A stretch of DNA of 64,000 nucleotides from Microbacterium sp. GTDB lineage: Bacteria; Actinomycetota; Actinomycetes; Actinomycetales; Microbacteriaceae. Every line of letters starts with the position of its first letter. The stretch's first letter is position 1. The notes below the pieces were generated by a model. That model searched no databases, had not been told where the DNA came from, and saw only the letters and a program-made list of their open reading frames with translations. The DNA is taken from positions 1 through 64,000 of the forward strand of contig JAQZBG010000002.1 of NCBI GenBank assembly GCA_029239165.1. Direction: 5' to 3'. A program made the translations under genes and the position numbers. This document shows, in pieces, positions 48,773 through 56,527 of the stretch.

Positions 48773-49170
48773 GCCGTCCGCCTCTCTTCGAGCGTGCGCT
48801 CGTACGCGTCGAGGGCCAGGCCCCAGGTCTCGCCGGTGTCCTGGTAGCTCTGGGCGGCGGACGCGGCGAGCTGCACAGCCTGCGGCGCGCCGTACCCCCG
48901 CAGGTAGTGGTCAGCGCCGACGACGCTGCCGTACTCGGGCACGAGGGAGGGGTCGATCTTCGAGAGGGCGAGGCCGATGAGGCAGGCGGGTTCGCCGGCG
49001 GCGTTCTGGTACTGGCACTGGCCGGTGTTGTCGCGCCAGCCCTCGGCGCGCGCCACCTCGTCGTCCACGGCGGGGTAGGTGTAGGCCGCACCGCGCTCTT
49101 CGACGGCGGCCCTCATGGCGGCGGTGAACGCCTCTTCGGTGATCGGGGTGGTCAGGGTTGCGATGCTCAC
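48769..49170 (-). CDS. Unknown 133-residue protein
   Basis: GTG start in GTGA overlap. Contains GEPACLIGLALSKID, a short motif recurrent in actinophage proteins of unknown function, flanked by helices. The role is not known. Confidence 0.65.
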   Translation of the reverse strand: MSIATLTTPITEEAFTAAMRAAVEERGAAYTYPAVDDEVARAEGWRDNTGQCQYQNAAGEPACLIGLALSKIDPSLVPEYGSVVGADHYLRGYGAPQAVQLAASAAQSYQDTGETWGLALDAYERTLEERRTA

Positions 49171-49331
49171 TGGGACTCCTCCTCGGGGTCGTTTTGCTGG
49201 ATACTGCGGGCGTAGCGGGTGCGACGGGAGCCGACGTAGCTGAGGCGGGTGAAGATCGTGCAGGACACGACCAACAGGAAGAACGCGGCGATTATCGTGC
49301 TGGTGACGACGGTCTCGACCATGTGGTCCAT
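49167..49331 (-). CDS. Small membrane protein, 54 residues
   Basis: N-terminal span (VVTSTIIAAFFLLVVSCTIF), then a basic segment (SRRTRYARS) and acidic end. ATG shares one base with the stop upstream (TGATG); GTGA with the next gene. Confidence 0.65.
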   Translation of the reverse strand: MDHMVETVVTSTIIAAFFLLVVSCTIFTRLSYVGSRRTRYARSIQQNDPEEESQ

Positions 49332-49651
49332 CAGGCGCACATCTCCTTCGCGTTGCGGATGGCCTGGAGGATGTCGTCGCCCGTGGGGTCGGTGCAGTCG
49401 GCGGCCGCGCGGCCCAGGGTGAGCGGGACGCCGTTGACGGTGGTGCCGACACGGATCTCCTTCACGACCCGCCAGCGGGCGCTGTACTCGGCGCGGTAGT
49501 CGTACGGGTCACCGGCGCCGGGGGCGGCGTCGATGGCGCCGAAGATCACGGCGCGCTGCATGTCGGTCAGGCGCGGCAGGAGGTCGAGCGTGGCGAGGAT
49601 GGTGTCGAGGCGCGAGTACTCGGCGCTGACGAGCGGGTCTGCGAGGCTCAC
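49331..49651 (-). CDS. Unknown 106-residue protein
   Basis: GTG start in GTGA overlap. Helical first half (YSRLDTILATLDLLPRLTDMQ), beta middle around VVKEIRVGTTVNGVPL. No family. Confidence 0.65.
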   Translation of the reverse strand: MSLADPLVSAEYSRLDTILATLDLLPRLTDMQRAVIFGAIDAAPGAGDPYDYRAEYSARWRVVKEIRVGTTVNGVPLTLGRAAADCTDPTGDDILQAIRNAKEMCA

Positions 49652-50118
49652 AGTCCACCTTCCTCGATCGCTCGGCGCGCAACGGCGGCCAGGCGGTCGC
49701 CGCTGAGCTTGTCGCTCCACGCCTCCCCTTCGCCCTCGAATGCGAGCCGGATGGCGCCCTCAATGCGGTCGTAGCGGGCCTCTTCGACCAGGCCGGGCGC
49801 ATTCTCCGGCTCCCAGGAGTTCCAGCCGAGCTGGATCCCGGCCTGGACGGCGTGCGCGAGGACCTGGCGGAGAAACTGCATGCCGTCCTTGTCCCCGGCG
49901 ACGCGGAACGCTACCTCCAGGCGCTCAGCGTTAATCTCGCGCTCCACCCACTCGTCCACGGACTCATTGACGGCGGCGGGCTCGACCACGGCGCGGAGGG
50001 CGTCGGCGAGCGTGTGCGGATTGAAGTCGTCCTTGATGACGTTCGGAGTGCCATCGAACGCCGCGAGAAGCGCACGGGCCTCGTCGTAGCGGTCGGATGC
50101 GGAGGTGGCGGTGCTCAC
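49648..50118 (-). CDS. Unknown 156-residue protein
   Basis: Acidic, helical, with WVEREINAERLEVAF and LGWNSWEPENAPG. GTGA overlaps at both ends. Not recognised. Confidence 0.65.
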   Translation of the reverse strand: MSTATSASDRYDEARALLAAFDGTPNVIKDDFNPHTLADALRAVVEPAAVNESVDEWVEREINAERLEVAFRVAGDKDGMQFLRQVLAHAVQAGIQLGWNSWEPENAPGLVEEARYDRIEGAIRLAFEGEGEAWSDKLSGDRLAAVARRAIEEGGL

Positions 50119-50411
50119 TGCGTGATCCCTTCGATGATGAGGTCCTGCGACGTGTAGCCGTCGGCGATGTAGCCGTGGATCGTGTCGAGCAGGTCGGCCA
50201 CGGTGTTGCCGCCGATCCAGGTGCGAACGCCATCTGCGGGCGCGGACACGACGATGCGCTCTGCGATCAGGGGGCGGAGCAGGTCGAGCCACTGGCGCAC
50301 GTCCGACCGAGTGATGAAGCTCATGGGGTCCTGTGCGCCGATCTGCTCGAACGCCTTCTCGATGATCCGGTCGTCCGCGAGGCGGGCGGCCTCCTGCGCG
50401 GCGGCGCTCAC
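50115..50411 (-). CDS. Unknown 98-residue protein
   Basis: Helical, with SDVRQWLDLLRPLIAERIVV. GTG start in GTGA overlap. No family. Confidence 0.65.
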   Translation of the reverse strand: MSAAAQEAARLADDRIIEKAFEQIGAQDPMSFITRSDVRQWLDLLRPLIAERIVVSAPADGVRTWIGGNTVADLLDTIHGYIADGYTSQDLIIEGITQ

Positions 50412-50890
50412 GCGGCCACCTGCCAGACGGTGAGGTCCCCCTCGGGGCTGAGGCTGTAGTGGCGCGCCACCTGCCCGTCCGAGAAGTCGACCGCGATGGC
50501 GTCGAAGTACTCGCCACGCTGGCCGCCGTGCGGCACGTAGACACCCGGCTCGTCTGTCGGGAAGTCGGCCTCGATGGCATCGGTGATCGCTGCGGGCACC
50601 GGCTTCTCGGCGGACTCGCTCTGTTCTGCGATCCGACCGGCGCGGAACGCACGCGATGCGACGGTGCGGAGCGACTGCTCGAAGTCGACCCAGCGCATGT
50701 GGGCGATGTGCCCGCTGTACCCGCCGAATTCTTCGTCCGCGATGGCGCGGGCCGTGTCGAACTCTTGCGCGCGGTCGACCTCGATGGCGGCGGCCATCAT
50801 CTCGACGACGGCCTCGCCGCTACCGCGGTGGAAGCCGGTGCCTTCTCCCCACGTCTCGTGGGCGATCTGCTCGGGGGTCTTCAGTGTCAT
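50408..50890 (-). CDS. Unknown 160-residue protein
   Basis: Begins with a helix (EQIAHETW), a second helical part with FEQSLRTVASRAFRAGRIAE, and a beta tail (EYFDAIAVDFSDGQVARHYSL). GTGA overlap with the next gene. Not recognised. Confidence 0.65.
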   Translation of the reverse strand: MTLKTPEQIAHETWGEGTGFHRGSGEAVVEMMAAAIEVDRAQEFDTARAIADEEFGGYSGHIAHMRWVDFEQSLRTVASRAFRAGRIAEQSESAEKPVPAAITDAIEADFPTDEPGVYVPHGGQRGEYFDAIAVDFSDGQVARHYSLSPEGDLTVWQVAA

Positions 50891-51195
50891 TCGGGGCGCA
50901 CCTTTCGGGCCGTGGTGAAGGAATTGGGCGTCACGTTCACCAGGCGAACCGACGCGGCATGCCGCTCGATGAGGCGGTGGATGGCGAGGCTGTCGACGGT
51001 CTCGTTGACGTGCGCGAGGTTCATGAGGATGTAGCCCACGACACTCTGCACGGCTCGCTCACCCACGGCCTGAGCAACTGCGGCGGGGTCCGTCTTGTCA
51101 ACTCCTTCCCGGGCGGATTCGTACGCGAGGAAGTCGCGCAACTCTCGGTTCACCCGCTCTGCGAGCGTGGAGTTGACCATTCCGTTCATGCTCAT
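50887..51195 (-). CDS. Unknown 102-residue protein
   Basis: Helical (LAERVNRELRDFLAYE; SVVGYILMNLAHVNETVD). ATGA overlap with the next gene. No family. Confidence 0.65.
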   Translation of the reverse strand: MSMNGMVNSTLAERVNRELRDFLAYESAREGVDKTDPAAVAQAVGERAVQSVVGYILMNLAHVNETVDSLAIHRLIERHAASVRLVNVTPNSFTTARKVRPE

Positions 51196-51581
51196 GCGGG
51201 GACTCCTTCTGCGAGGCGGGCGAGGCGGGTGAGGACGCGGCGGGCGTGGTCGATGTGCTCCTCGGTCACGGTCACGTCGGCATATGCCCGCGCCGTGACG
51301 GCGCGCTCAACGACGCGCAGGATGTATGCCCACCCTTTCGGGTTGTTCATCTTCAGTCGCAGCGCTCGGAACTTGCGCACGTCGACCAGGATCGGGTTCG
51401 GCTCGTTGTGCTGGACGTGCTCGTACTCGGGGCGGGGTTCGTAGCGACTCTTCCACCCGTCGGCCTGGGGGAGCTGGAGTTCACCTCCCGTTCTGCCGCG
51501 CCGCTCGCCGTGCTCAAGCCAGACCCACGGCGCGGGGTCGCGATTCAGGTCGCGCGGGGTGCGCGAGGAGAAGATGTTCAC
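51192..51581 (-). CDS. Unknown 129-residue protein
   Basis: GTG start in GTGA overlap. Trp/Arg-rich N-terminal half (WVWLEHGERRGRTGGE) and a helical C-terminus with tandem Arg/Leu (LTRLARLAEG). Not recognised. Confidence 0.65.
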   Translation of the reverse strand: MNIFSSRTPRDLNRDPAPWVWLEHGERRGRTGGELQLPQADGWKSRYEPRPEYEHVQHNEPNPILVDVRKFRALRLKMNNPKGWAYILRVVERAVTARAYADVTVTEEHIDHARRVLTRLARLAEGVPA

Positions 51582-51775
51582 GAGACCACCCACTCTCCGA
51601 CGATGGAGCCGCTCTTCGGGTCGATCACGGCGCCGCCGTCCTCGGGGAGGGTGAGCCCGTCGAACGTGTTCGCGAGGGTCGTAGCGAGGCTGCGCAGGGC
51701 TGCGGCGGCGTCGTCGCCGGAACGCATGGTGTCGTCGTTCAGGTGAACGGTCACGGTCAGATCGTGCGCACTCAC
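51578..51775 (-). CDS. Unknown 65-residue protein
   Basis: GTG start in GTGA overlap. Beta-rich (LTVTVHLNDDTM; AVIDPKSGSIVGEW) around one helix. Small domain of unknown type. Confidence 0.65.
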   Translation of the reverse strand: MSAHDLTVTVHLNDDTMRSGDDAAAALRSLATTLANTFDGLTLPEDGGAVIDPKSGSIVGEWVVS

Positions 51776-52041
51776 TGGGCGATCCTTTCGAGGATGGAGA
51801 GGAGGACAGGGCGGGCGCCGCAGTCGGCGCACTGCAAGAGGGTGTCCCCCTGCACGGCTTCATTGTGGCGGTGGCGCACGCGCTCGGCGTGCGGGGCGCA
51901 CAGGAGGTCAACGCATCCGCATGTGGACTCGGCGCGGAACTTGGCCTTGTGCGGGGTGGCGTGGTCCTGGGTCACGTCGCACGGGATGACCGGGGTCGGG
52001 AAGTCCAGCGCGGCGAGGGTGTCGGGGGTCGTGGCGTTCAT
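51772..52041 (-). CDS. Cysteine-rich 89-residue protein
   Basis: Six cysteines, including CGC, LLC and CADC near the end, with several histidines between. Probably a zinc-binding ribbon. ATGA overlap with the preceding gene. Confidence 0.65.
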   Translation of the reverse strand: MNATTPDTLAALDFPTPVIPCDVTQDHATPHKAKFRAESTCGCVDLLCAPHAERVRHRHNEAVQGDTLLQCADCGARPVLLSILERIAQ

Positions 52042-52259
52042 CGTGCGGCCTCCAGTCCAGCGCGCGCGGCGGCGGTCGCAATGGCGCGGTACACCATCAC
52101 CTGCGCCATGTTCGGCGCATCCGGGTGCAGCTCGCGGGCGATCTTCTCGGCGTGGGCCTGTCGACGGCGCTCGATGCCGGCGCGGCGGTCCCGCTCGCGG
52201 ATGGCTTCGCACTCTTCCCAGGTGTGGAACGTGTCGTGCGTCGCGCAGTGTCCGGGCAT
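52038..52259 (-). CDS. Unknown 73-residue protein
   Basis: N-terminal Cys/His cluster (GHCATHDTFHTWEEC), then a long basic helix (RERDRRAGIERRRQAH). It could bind DNA through the helix. Starts one base into the preceding stop (TGATG). Confidence 0.65.
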   Translation of the reverse strand: MPGHCATHDTFHTWEECEAIRERDRRAGIERRRQAHAEKIARELHPDAPNMAQVMVYRAIATAAARAGLEAAR

Positions 52260-52546
52260 CAGTCCGCGTCCTCTCCGTTGTCGATGGCTTCGGCCTCGTC
52301 GCGGGCCTCGTAAGCCTCTGCCAGGTTGGCGAATTGCCCGTTCTCGATGCCTGCGGCGGGGTTCCCCTCACCGGGGATCGGGGAGGCGATGATGGTCCAG
52401 CGGTCGCCGTCGGCCGTGCCGTAACGCGGGAGGATCATCCAGCGGCGGTGCCGGCCTTGCGTCTCCCGCTCGCGGCGGGTGCTCTGATCCGCGCCCGTCA
52501 TCGCGAGGGATGCCGGGAAGATCGGCGCGAGGGTGGCGGCGCTCAT
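52259..52546 (-). CDS. Unknown 95-residue protein
   Basis: Starts MSAATLAPIF; a central strand WTIIASPIP; acidic end. ATGA overlap with the gene before. Not recognised. Confidence 0.65.
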   Translation of the reverse strand: MSAATLAPIFPASLAMTGADQSTRRERETQGRHRRWMILPRYGTADGDRWTIIASPIPGEGNPAAGIENGQFANLAEAYEARDEAEAIDNGEDAD

Positions 52547-52893
52547 GCGCGACCCTCCGCCCACTCGATCATGCGGGCCAGCGTGGGCGCGTAGGCGAGG
52601 AGGATCGTCCCTGCCGACTTGAGGTGCTGCGCCTCCGAGTACCGGCCCACCTTGGCGGACTGGAAGCTCTGGAAGCCGGCCAGCTCCGCCTGACGCGGCA
52701 GCGTGTAGCCCTCCCCGCCGCCCGGGTACAGCGTGACGGCGCGGACCCAACTCACGTACTGCCGTGCGCCCTTGTCGTAGCGGACCATCACGTCGAGCGC
52801 GCGCGCGGGGTTACCGGTCGCGTAACGGCTCTGGACGATGCGGTGCGAGCGGTTCAGGGTGCTGACCGGCTCGGGCGCGGTTGCGGTGCTCAT
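52543..52893 (-). CDS. Unknown 116-residue protein
   Basis: Basic N-terminal half (NRSHRIVQSRYATGN), beta middle (VRAVTLYPGG), C-terminal helix. ATGA overlap both sides. Confidence 0.65.
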   Translation of the reverse strand: MSTATAPEPVSTLNRSHRIVQSRYATGNPARALDVMVRYDKGARQYVSWVRAVTLYPGGGEGYTLPRQAELAGFQSFQSAKVGRYSEAQHLKSAGTILLAYAPTLARMIEWAEGRA

Positions 52894-53324
52894 GCGTCGG
52901 TCCTCTCGGCGTCGTTCTCGGTGTCGGCGGGCAGTTCGCCCAGCGCGCGCAGGAGGGCGCGGGCGGCGGGGATAATGCGGCGGGCGGCGTTGATCTTCTC
53001 GCGCAGGATGAACGCGGGCCCATCCGCGGGGGTCGCGCCCCACGCGTCGACGGCCTCGCGCAGTTCGTACGCGGCGCCGCTGACGTGGTCACGCCAGTTG
53101 ATCGCGACGGTCTGCGGCGTCATGCGCCCGCCGCCGGTGTGCGGGTTCTCGACGGCGGCACGCTCCATCCCGGCGCGGGCGTTCTCGCCCCATTCGGAGA
53201 GCGGCAGGCGGTCTGCGGCCCGCTGTGCGATCGGCCCGTTGATCGTGCTTGCGGTGTCGTAGTCCGCCAGGGTGCGGACGAAACCGCGCGGCGGCTCGGT
53301 GCCGGTTTGCTGGATAACGCTCAC
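52890..53324 (-). CDS. Unknown 144-residue protein
   Basis: Helical C-terminal two thirds with AYELREAVDAWG and IIPAARALLRALGE. GTG start in GTGA overlap. Near its N-terminal codons the DNA has a GCTGGATAAC, an imperfect match to the repeated operator. Confidence 0.65.
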   Translation of the reverse strand: MSVIQQTGTEPPRGFVRTLADYDTASTINGPIAQRAADRLPLSEWGENARAGMERAAVENPHTGGGRMTPQTVAINWRDHVSGAAYELREAVDAWGATPADGPAFILREKINAARRIIPAARALLRALGELPADTENDAERTDA

Positions 53325-54022
53325 TGGGCGGTCCCTTCGTCGACGCGTCCGAACGTGCGCAGCTCCTTAGCGAGGGCGGCGCGGTAGTGGGCCGTTGCGG
53401 CGTCCAGGGCGGCGGTCAGGTCGCGCGCTCCGTCGTCGCCGGTGAACGCGTCCAGGATCGCGGTATCCGCACCCGATCCGCGCAGGTGGTACAGCTTCGG
53501 CGCGCGGCTGATGGCCTCACGGGCGGCGCGGTCGGCGCTGTAGTCGTCCGCGATGAGGCGGATCACGCGGCGGCGGATCTCTTCGGGCGACAGCGGCGGC
53601 AGGTAGAACGACAGCGCGAACACGTCGCCCGCGTCGCGCTCCAGGGCGGCACTCTGCGCGGGGGTGAGGTTGGCCTCATAGGTGCCCGTCGTGGCGTTGG
53701 GGCGCAGCTGCCAACCCTCGCCGTCGTTGGCCTGCTGGACGCCGAGCCGGATCACGACTCCCACGCGCTCGGCGCGCCCGACGCGGATCGGTTCGTCATA
53801 GGGCACGGGGGTCGGCGTGCCGTGCGCCTGTGCCCGGTCGGCGTCCGTGTTGTTCGTGGGGTCGGCGGCGGCGGGGGCGCGGTACGGGCGCAGTTCGGCG
53901 CGCGTCTCGGACGGCGAACCGGCGCGCTCCAGCTCGCGGGTGTCGCACACCTTCCAGAGCACGTCCGGGGTGCTGGGCAGGGTGATGAAGTCGCCGTAGG
54001 TGGCGCGCTGTGCGGCGGTCAT
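53321..54022 (-). CDS. Unknown 233-residue protein
   Basis: Mixed alpha/beta protein with LRPYRAPAAADP linker, strand ERVGVVIRLGVQ, and a C-terminal helical bundle (TAALDAATAHYRAAL). ATG overlaps the previous stop. Not recognised. Confidence 0.65.
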   Translation of the reverse strand: MTAAQRATYGDFITLPSTPDVLWKVCDTRELERAGSPSETRAELRPYRAPAAADPTNNTDADRAQAHGTPTPVPYDEPIRVGRAERVGVVIRLGVQQANDGEGWQLRPNATTGTYEANLTPAQSAALERDAGDVFALSFYLPPLSPEEIRRRVIRLIADDYSADRAAREAISRAPKLYHLRGSGADTAILDAFTGDDGARDLTAALDAATAHYRAALAKELRTFGRVDEGTAQ

Positions 54023-54723
54023 GCGGACACCTCCCCGCGGGCGATGCGGGCGGCCTCTGCGAGCATGTCGGCAAGCTGTCCAGGGGGCATGCTCTGCGGG
54101 CGCTCCAGGTTCCAACGTCGCATCACGTCGGCGGCGATCTGGCCGGGGGTGAGGGCGGGCGCGTCGTCCGCGCTCCAGGTGTCGGGGCACGCCTGGCACC
54201 GGTAGACGGTCGCGCCGTTCGGCTCGGTGCCGATGCTCTCCGATGCGAGGTGCGCGCATCCTGCGGCGGCGTGCGCGTCCAGAACGGCGGTCGCGTAGAG
54301 GGCCAGGGTCATGCCGCGTGCGTGCTCGATCTGCTCCCCCATCGCCCACCCGAGTGCGGCAAGGGCGGTTTCGCCTTCCGTGCGGTCCAGTCTGCGAGCG
54401 GTCACCACGCGGGCAGCGGCGGCCTCTGCCAGGTCCGACGGGGTCATGTGGCGCGGGGCCAGGGCGGGCGCGCCGTCCTTGACGTTCCACTCCCCCACGC
54501 GGTCGCCGTTGGCGTCCAGCAGGGTCATGCTCAGGGCGTCCGCTCCGGTGAGGACGGGCGGCGCGTAGTCCTCTGCCCATTCGGCGGCGCGGCGCAGGGC
54601 GTCGGCCACGTAAGCGGCGGTCAGGGCGCCGGCGGGGGCGTGCGTGATCCTGAGGGCGAACGGGGCCGCGACGGGCGCGGGGGCCTGTGCGGGGTGCTGC
54701 GTGGGGTTCTGCGTGCCGGTCAT
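54019..54723 (-). CDS. Unknown 234-residue protein, first of a large leftward operon
   Basis: Starts with AAAGGA upstream and lies directly behind the TTGACA promoter at 54.8 kb. Pro/Ala-rich N-terminus, helical body, and a CxxC (YRCQACPDTW) near residue 180. It opens the chain of overlapping small genes that runs leftward. No family recognised. Confidence 0.7.
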   Translation of the reverse strand: MTGTQNPTQHPAQAPAPVAAPFALRITHAPAGALTAAYVADALRRAAEWAEDYAPPVLTGADALSMTLLDANGDRVGEWNVKDGAPALAPRHMTPSDLAEAAAARVVTARRLDRTEGETALAALGWAMGEQIEHARGMTLALYATAVLDAHAAAGCAHLASESIGTEPNGATVYRCQACPDTWSADDAPALTPGQIAADVMRRWNLERPQSMPPGQLADMLAEAARIARGEVSA

Positions 54724-54764
54724 GGCGGGTTCCTTTGGGTTCGGGCGGCGGTGCCGCTGTGTCG

Positions 54765-54812
54765 AGCGTAGGGCGGGCCTTAAGAGTCTGTCAAGCGCTT
54801 TAGCTAGATAAT
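54765..54812 (-). promoter_or_regulatory. Leftward promoter with upstream operator for the small-gene array
   Basis: On the minus strand TTGACA (54794-54789), 18 bases, TACGCT (54770-54765), one of the best -35/-10 pairs in the window. TTTAGCTAGATAAT (54799-54812) sits directly upstream of the -35. A bound repressor could block access to the promoter. Confidence 0.8.
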
Positions 54813-55198
54813 CTGCGCGGCCCGTGTGTGCAGTTGTGGAGGGGCGAGTGTGGCGGGGCCACAATCGGGAGGTGTCGAAGCTTCAACCGTATTTCTACGA
54901 TTCGCCCGTATTTCAACCCCGGCAGTTGCGTACTCAGTTGCCGATCCTGCCTAGAATGTCTGCACATTGTGTGCGGCAGGTAAGCGTGTCCTAAGTTGGC
55001 GACACGCCGTGATAGTGCGATGTGCAACAGCTAAATACGGGGAGGGGTTTGAGGCAGGAAAAGGGAACGGGGGGTGTCCCCTATCTCTCTCTACCTCATC
55101 TATCAGTATCTATATATCTAGATATTCAGTTATACGGGGGTGTAGGGGGTGGCGTGCGGGGCGGGGTGGTTCTGGAGGGCGCCGGGATTGTGGGATGC
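54813..55198. other. Gene-free region: AT-rich core between G-rich tracts
   Basis: No convincing gene. It holds CCGTATTTC twice (54887-54895, 54906-54914), a half operator AGCTAAATACGG (55029-55040), and an AT-rich, purine/pyrimidine-patterned segment (about 55080-55134) that includes TATATATCTAGATA. G-rich tracts flank this segment on both sides. The composition break is the sharpest in the window and could mark a replication origin or control region. Confidence 0.5.
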
Positions 55199-55387
55199 CT
55201 ACAGCACAGCGGCCGGCATGGGGGCGCGGGCGGGGGTCTCGAGCTCGGGGATGTAGGCCAGGGCGTCGCGGCGGATCCGGCCGGACGGGGTGAGGGCGGC
55301 GGCGGCGTGCATCTTCGCGTGCCGCGCACAGCGGCGGGCCACGGTGCGGGCTTTGGCGGCGTCGTTGCGGGTTCGGTCGTTTGCCAT
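55199..55387 (-). CDS. Unknown basic 62-residue protein
   Basis: Arg/Ala-rich helical N-terminus (ARTVARRCARHAKMH). No clear Shine-Dalgarno sequence. Base composition fits coding. Separate from the gene upstream by 53 bases. Confidence 0.55.
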   Translation of the reverse strand: MANDRTRNDAAKARTVARRCARHAKMHAAAALTPSGRIRRDALAYIPELETPARAPMPAAVL

Positions 55388-55440
55388 GGTGTGCGGGTCC
55401 GTTCTGTGTGGAGGGGGTGAGGGGTGAGGGGGTGGAAGGG

Positions 55441-55785
55441 TCAGGCCATGATTCCGACGTTGATGCCTGGGACCCGGGCGGCGTGCTCAGCGACCATGTG
55501 CGGCCCGAGATTGCACCATGAGGGCATGGGGCCGTCGGTGAGGCTGTACGCGTCGCAGTAGCCGCACGCGCTCAGCCATTTACCCGCGCCGATGTGCCAG
55601 GATCGGCCCGCGCACGCGGCGCGCTTGTCGGGGTCGGCGGCGAGTGTCTCCAGGATCATCCGCGCATCCCATGCCGGCGTGGCGGTGTACTTGTCGCGGG
55701 CCTCATCAGGAGTCGACCATGATGCGACGTGCACGCGGACGCCGGGGAGGGTGTCGGGCGGGGTGAGGGTGGCGCACGCGCTCAT
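55441..55785 (-). CDS. Cysteine-containing 114-residue protein
   Basis: TGGAGA upstream of the ATG. Five cysteines, with ACGYCDAY giving a CxxC pair in the second half and a late C in WCNLGPH. Probably a small metal-binding protein. Not recognised. Confidence 0.65.
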   Translation of the reverse strand: MSACATLTPPDTLPGVRVHVASWSTPDEARDKYTATPAWDARMILETLAADPDKRAACAGRSWHIGAGKWLSACGYCDAYSLTDGPMPSWCNLGPHMVAEHAARVPGINVGIMA

Positions 55786-55812
55786 GGTGGTATCTCCAGT
55801 GTGGGGAGGGGG

Positions 55813-55935
55813 TCAGTACGGGAACTGATAGCCGACGATGGGGGCGGCCATGACAGCGGCGAGTAGGACACCCGCGGCGAGGGCGGCGAGGGTGAACGCG
55901 TGGCGGCGGTACAGGCGGCGGGCGGCGCGGATCAT
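55813..55935 (-). CDS. Small membrane protein, 40 residues
   Basis: Basic N-terminus (RRLYRRH), one hydrophobic segment (AFTLAALAAGVLLAAVMAAPIVG), short C-terminus. ATGA overlap with the preceding gene. Confidence 0.65.
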   Translation of the reverse strand: MIRAARRLYRRHAFTLAALAAGVLLAAVMAAPIVGYQFPY

Positions 55936-56210
55936 CGCGTGACCTCCACAAACCGGAGGGCGTCGGACTGATAGCCGCGCCCGGGTTCGGGCTTGACGCG
56001 CACGCGATAGCCGGGGCCACGCTCTCCGCGCATGTCCAGTTCGTCCCGGATGAGAGCACGGGCGATGCGTTCGGGGTTGTCCCGGCCAGCGGGGATGACG
56101 GCGTGCCAGGTTCCGAATCCGTCGGCGTAGGCGTAGGGGGTGCCCGCGTCGCGCCGTTCGCGGTTGTGGGGGTCCAGGCGGTCAGGCTGAATGTCGGATG
56201 CGGTCATCAT
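55932..56210 (-). CDS. Unknown 92-residue protein
   Basis: Starts ATGATG with GGAGA upstream. Alpha/beta, basic; ends RFVEVTR. The operator-like site at 56233-56247 lies in the gap just upstream. Confidence 0.65.
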   Translation of the reverse strand: MMTASDIQPDRLDPHNRERRDAGTPYAYADGFGTWHAVIPAGRDNPERIARALIRDELDMRGERGPGYRVRVKPEPGRGYQSDALRFVEVTR

Positions 56211-56232
56211 GGCGGCGTGTCTCCAGGTGGGG

Positions 56233-56247
56233 TTTAGCTAGATACGG
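56233..56247. promoter_or_regulatory. Operator-like palindrome with ATACGG extension
   Basis: TTTAGCTAGATACGG in the gap between two leftward genes. The ACGG extension is shared with copies at 40.4, 55.03 and 56.51 kb. No promoter evident. Confidence 0.55.
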
Positions 56248-56254
56248 GCGGCGG

Positions 56255-56488
56255 CTAGGCGCAGGCGGTGGGGGTGAGCACTTCGACACCACGCACCACG
56301 GCCCACCGGGGGCCGCTCAGGTGGTTAGCGGGGCCGCATCCGCACACTTCAATGCGCCCGTCGGGGTGGTCGATGCGGTGCGTGCCGCTCTCGCGCCATT
56401 TGGCGGCAGTCTCGGGGGTGTAGCTGGCGGGCGGCGGGGTGATGGTCAGCCCCGCGAATGCTTCGGCGAGATAGCGCGTGCGTGCCAT
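56255..56488 (-). CDS. Unknown 77-residue protein
   Basis: GGAGACAC before the ATG. Mid-section with RIEVCGCGPANH, two cysteines, and an operator-like site on each side of the gene. No family. Confidence 0.65.
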   Translation of the reverse strand: MARTRYLAEAFAGLTITPPPASYTPETAAKWRESGTHRIDHPDGRIEVCGCGPANHLSGPRWAVVRGVEVLTPTACA

Positions 56489-56509
56489 GGTGGTGTGTCT
56501 CCAGTGGGG

Positions 56510-56524
56510 GCTAGCTAGATACGG
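56510..56524. promoter_or_regulatory. Operator-like palindrome with ATACGG extension, second copy
   Basis: GCTAGCTAGATACGG lies between the stop of the 220-residue gene and the start of the 77-residue gene, matching the copy at 56233-56247. Confidence 0.55.
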
Positions 56525-56527
56525 GGG

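Noticed and set aside
54800-55027. 75-codon minus-strand frame in the gap before the small-gene array
   Set aside because: It would run through the strong promoter and the operator, has no ribosome-binding site, and has a non-protein-like composition.
55022-55420. 132-codon plus-strand frame over the AT-rich region
   Set aside because: Gly/Val-rich product of the G-rich tracts; it lies opposite a more plausible small gene and no coupled neighbours exist.
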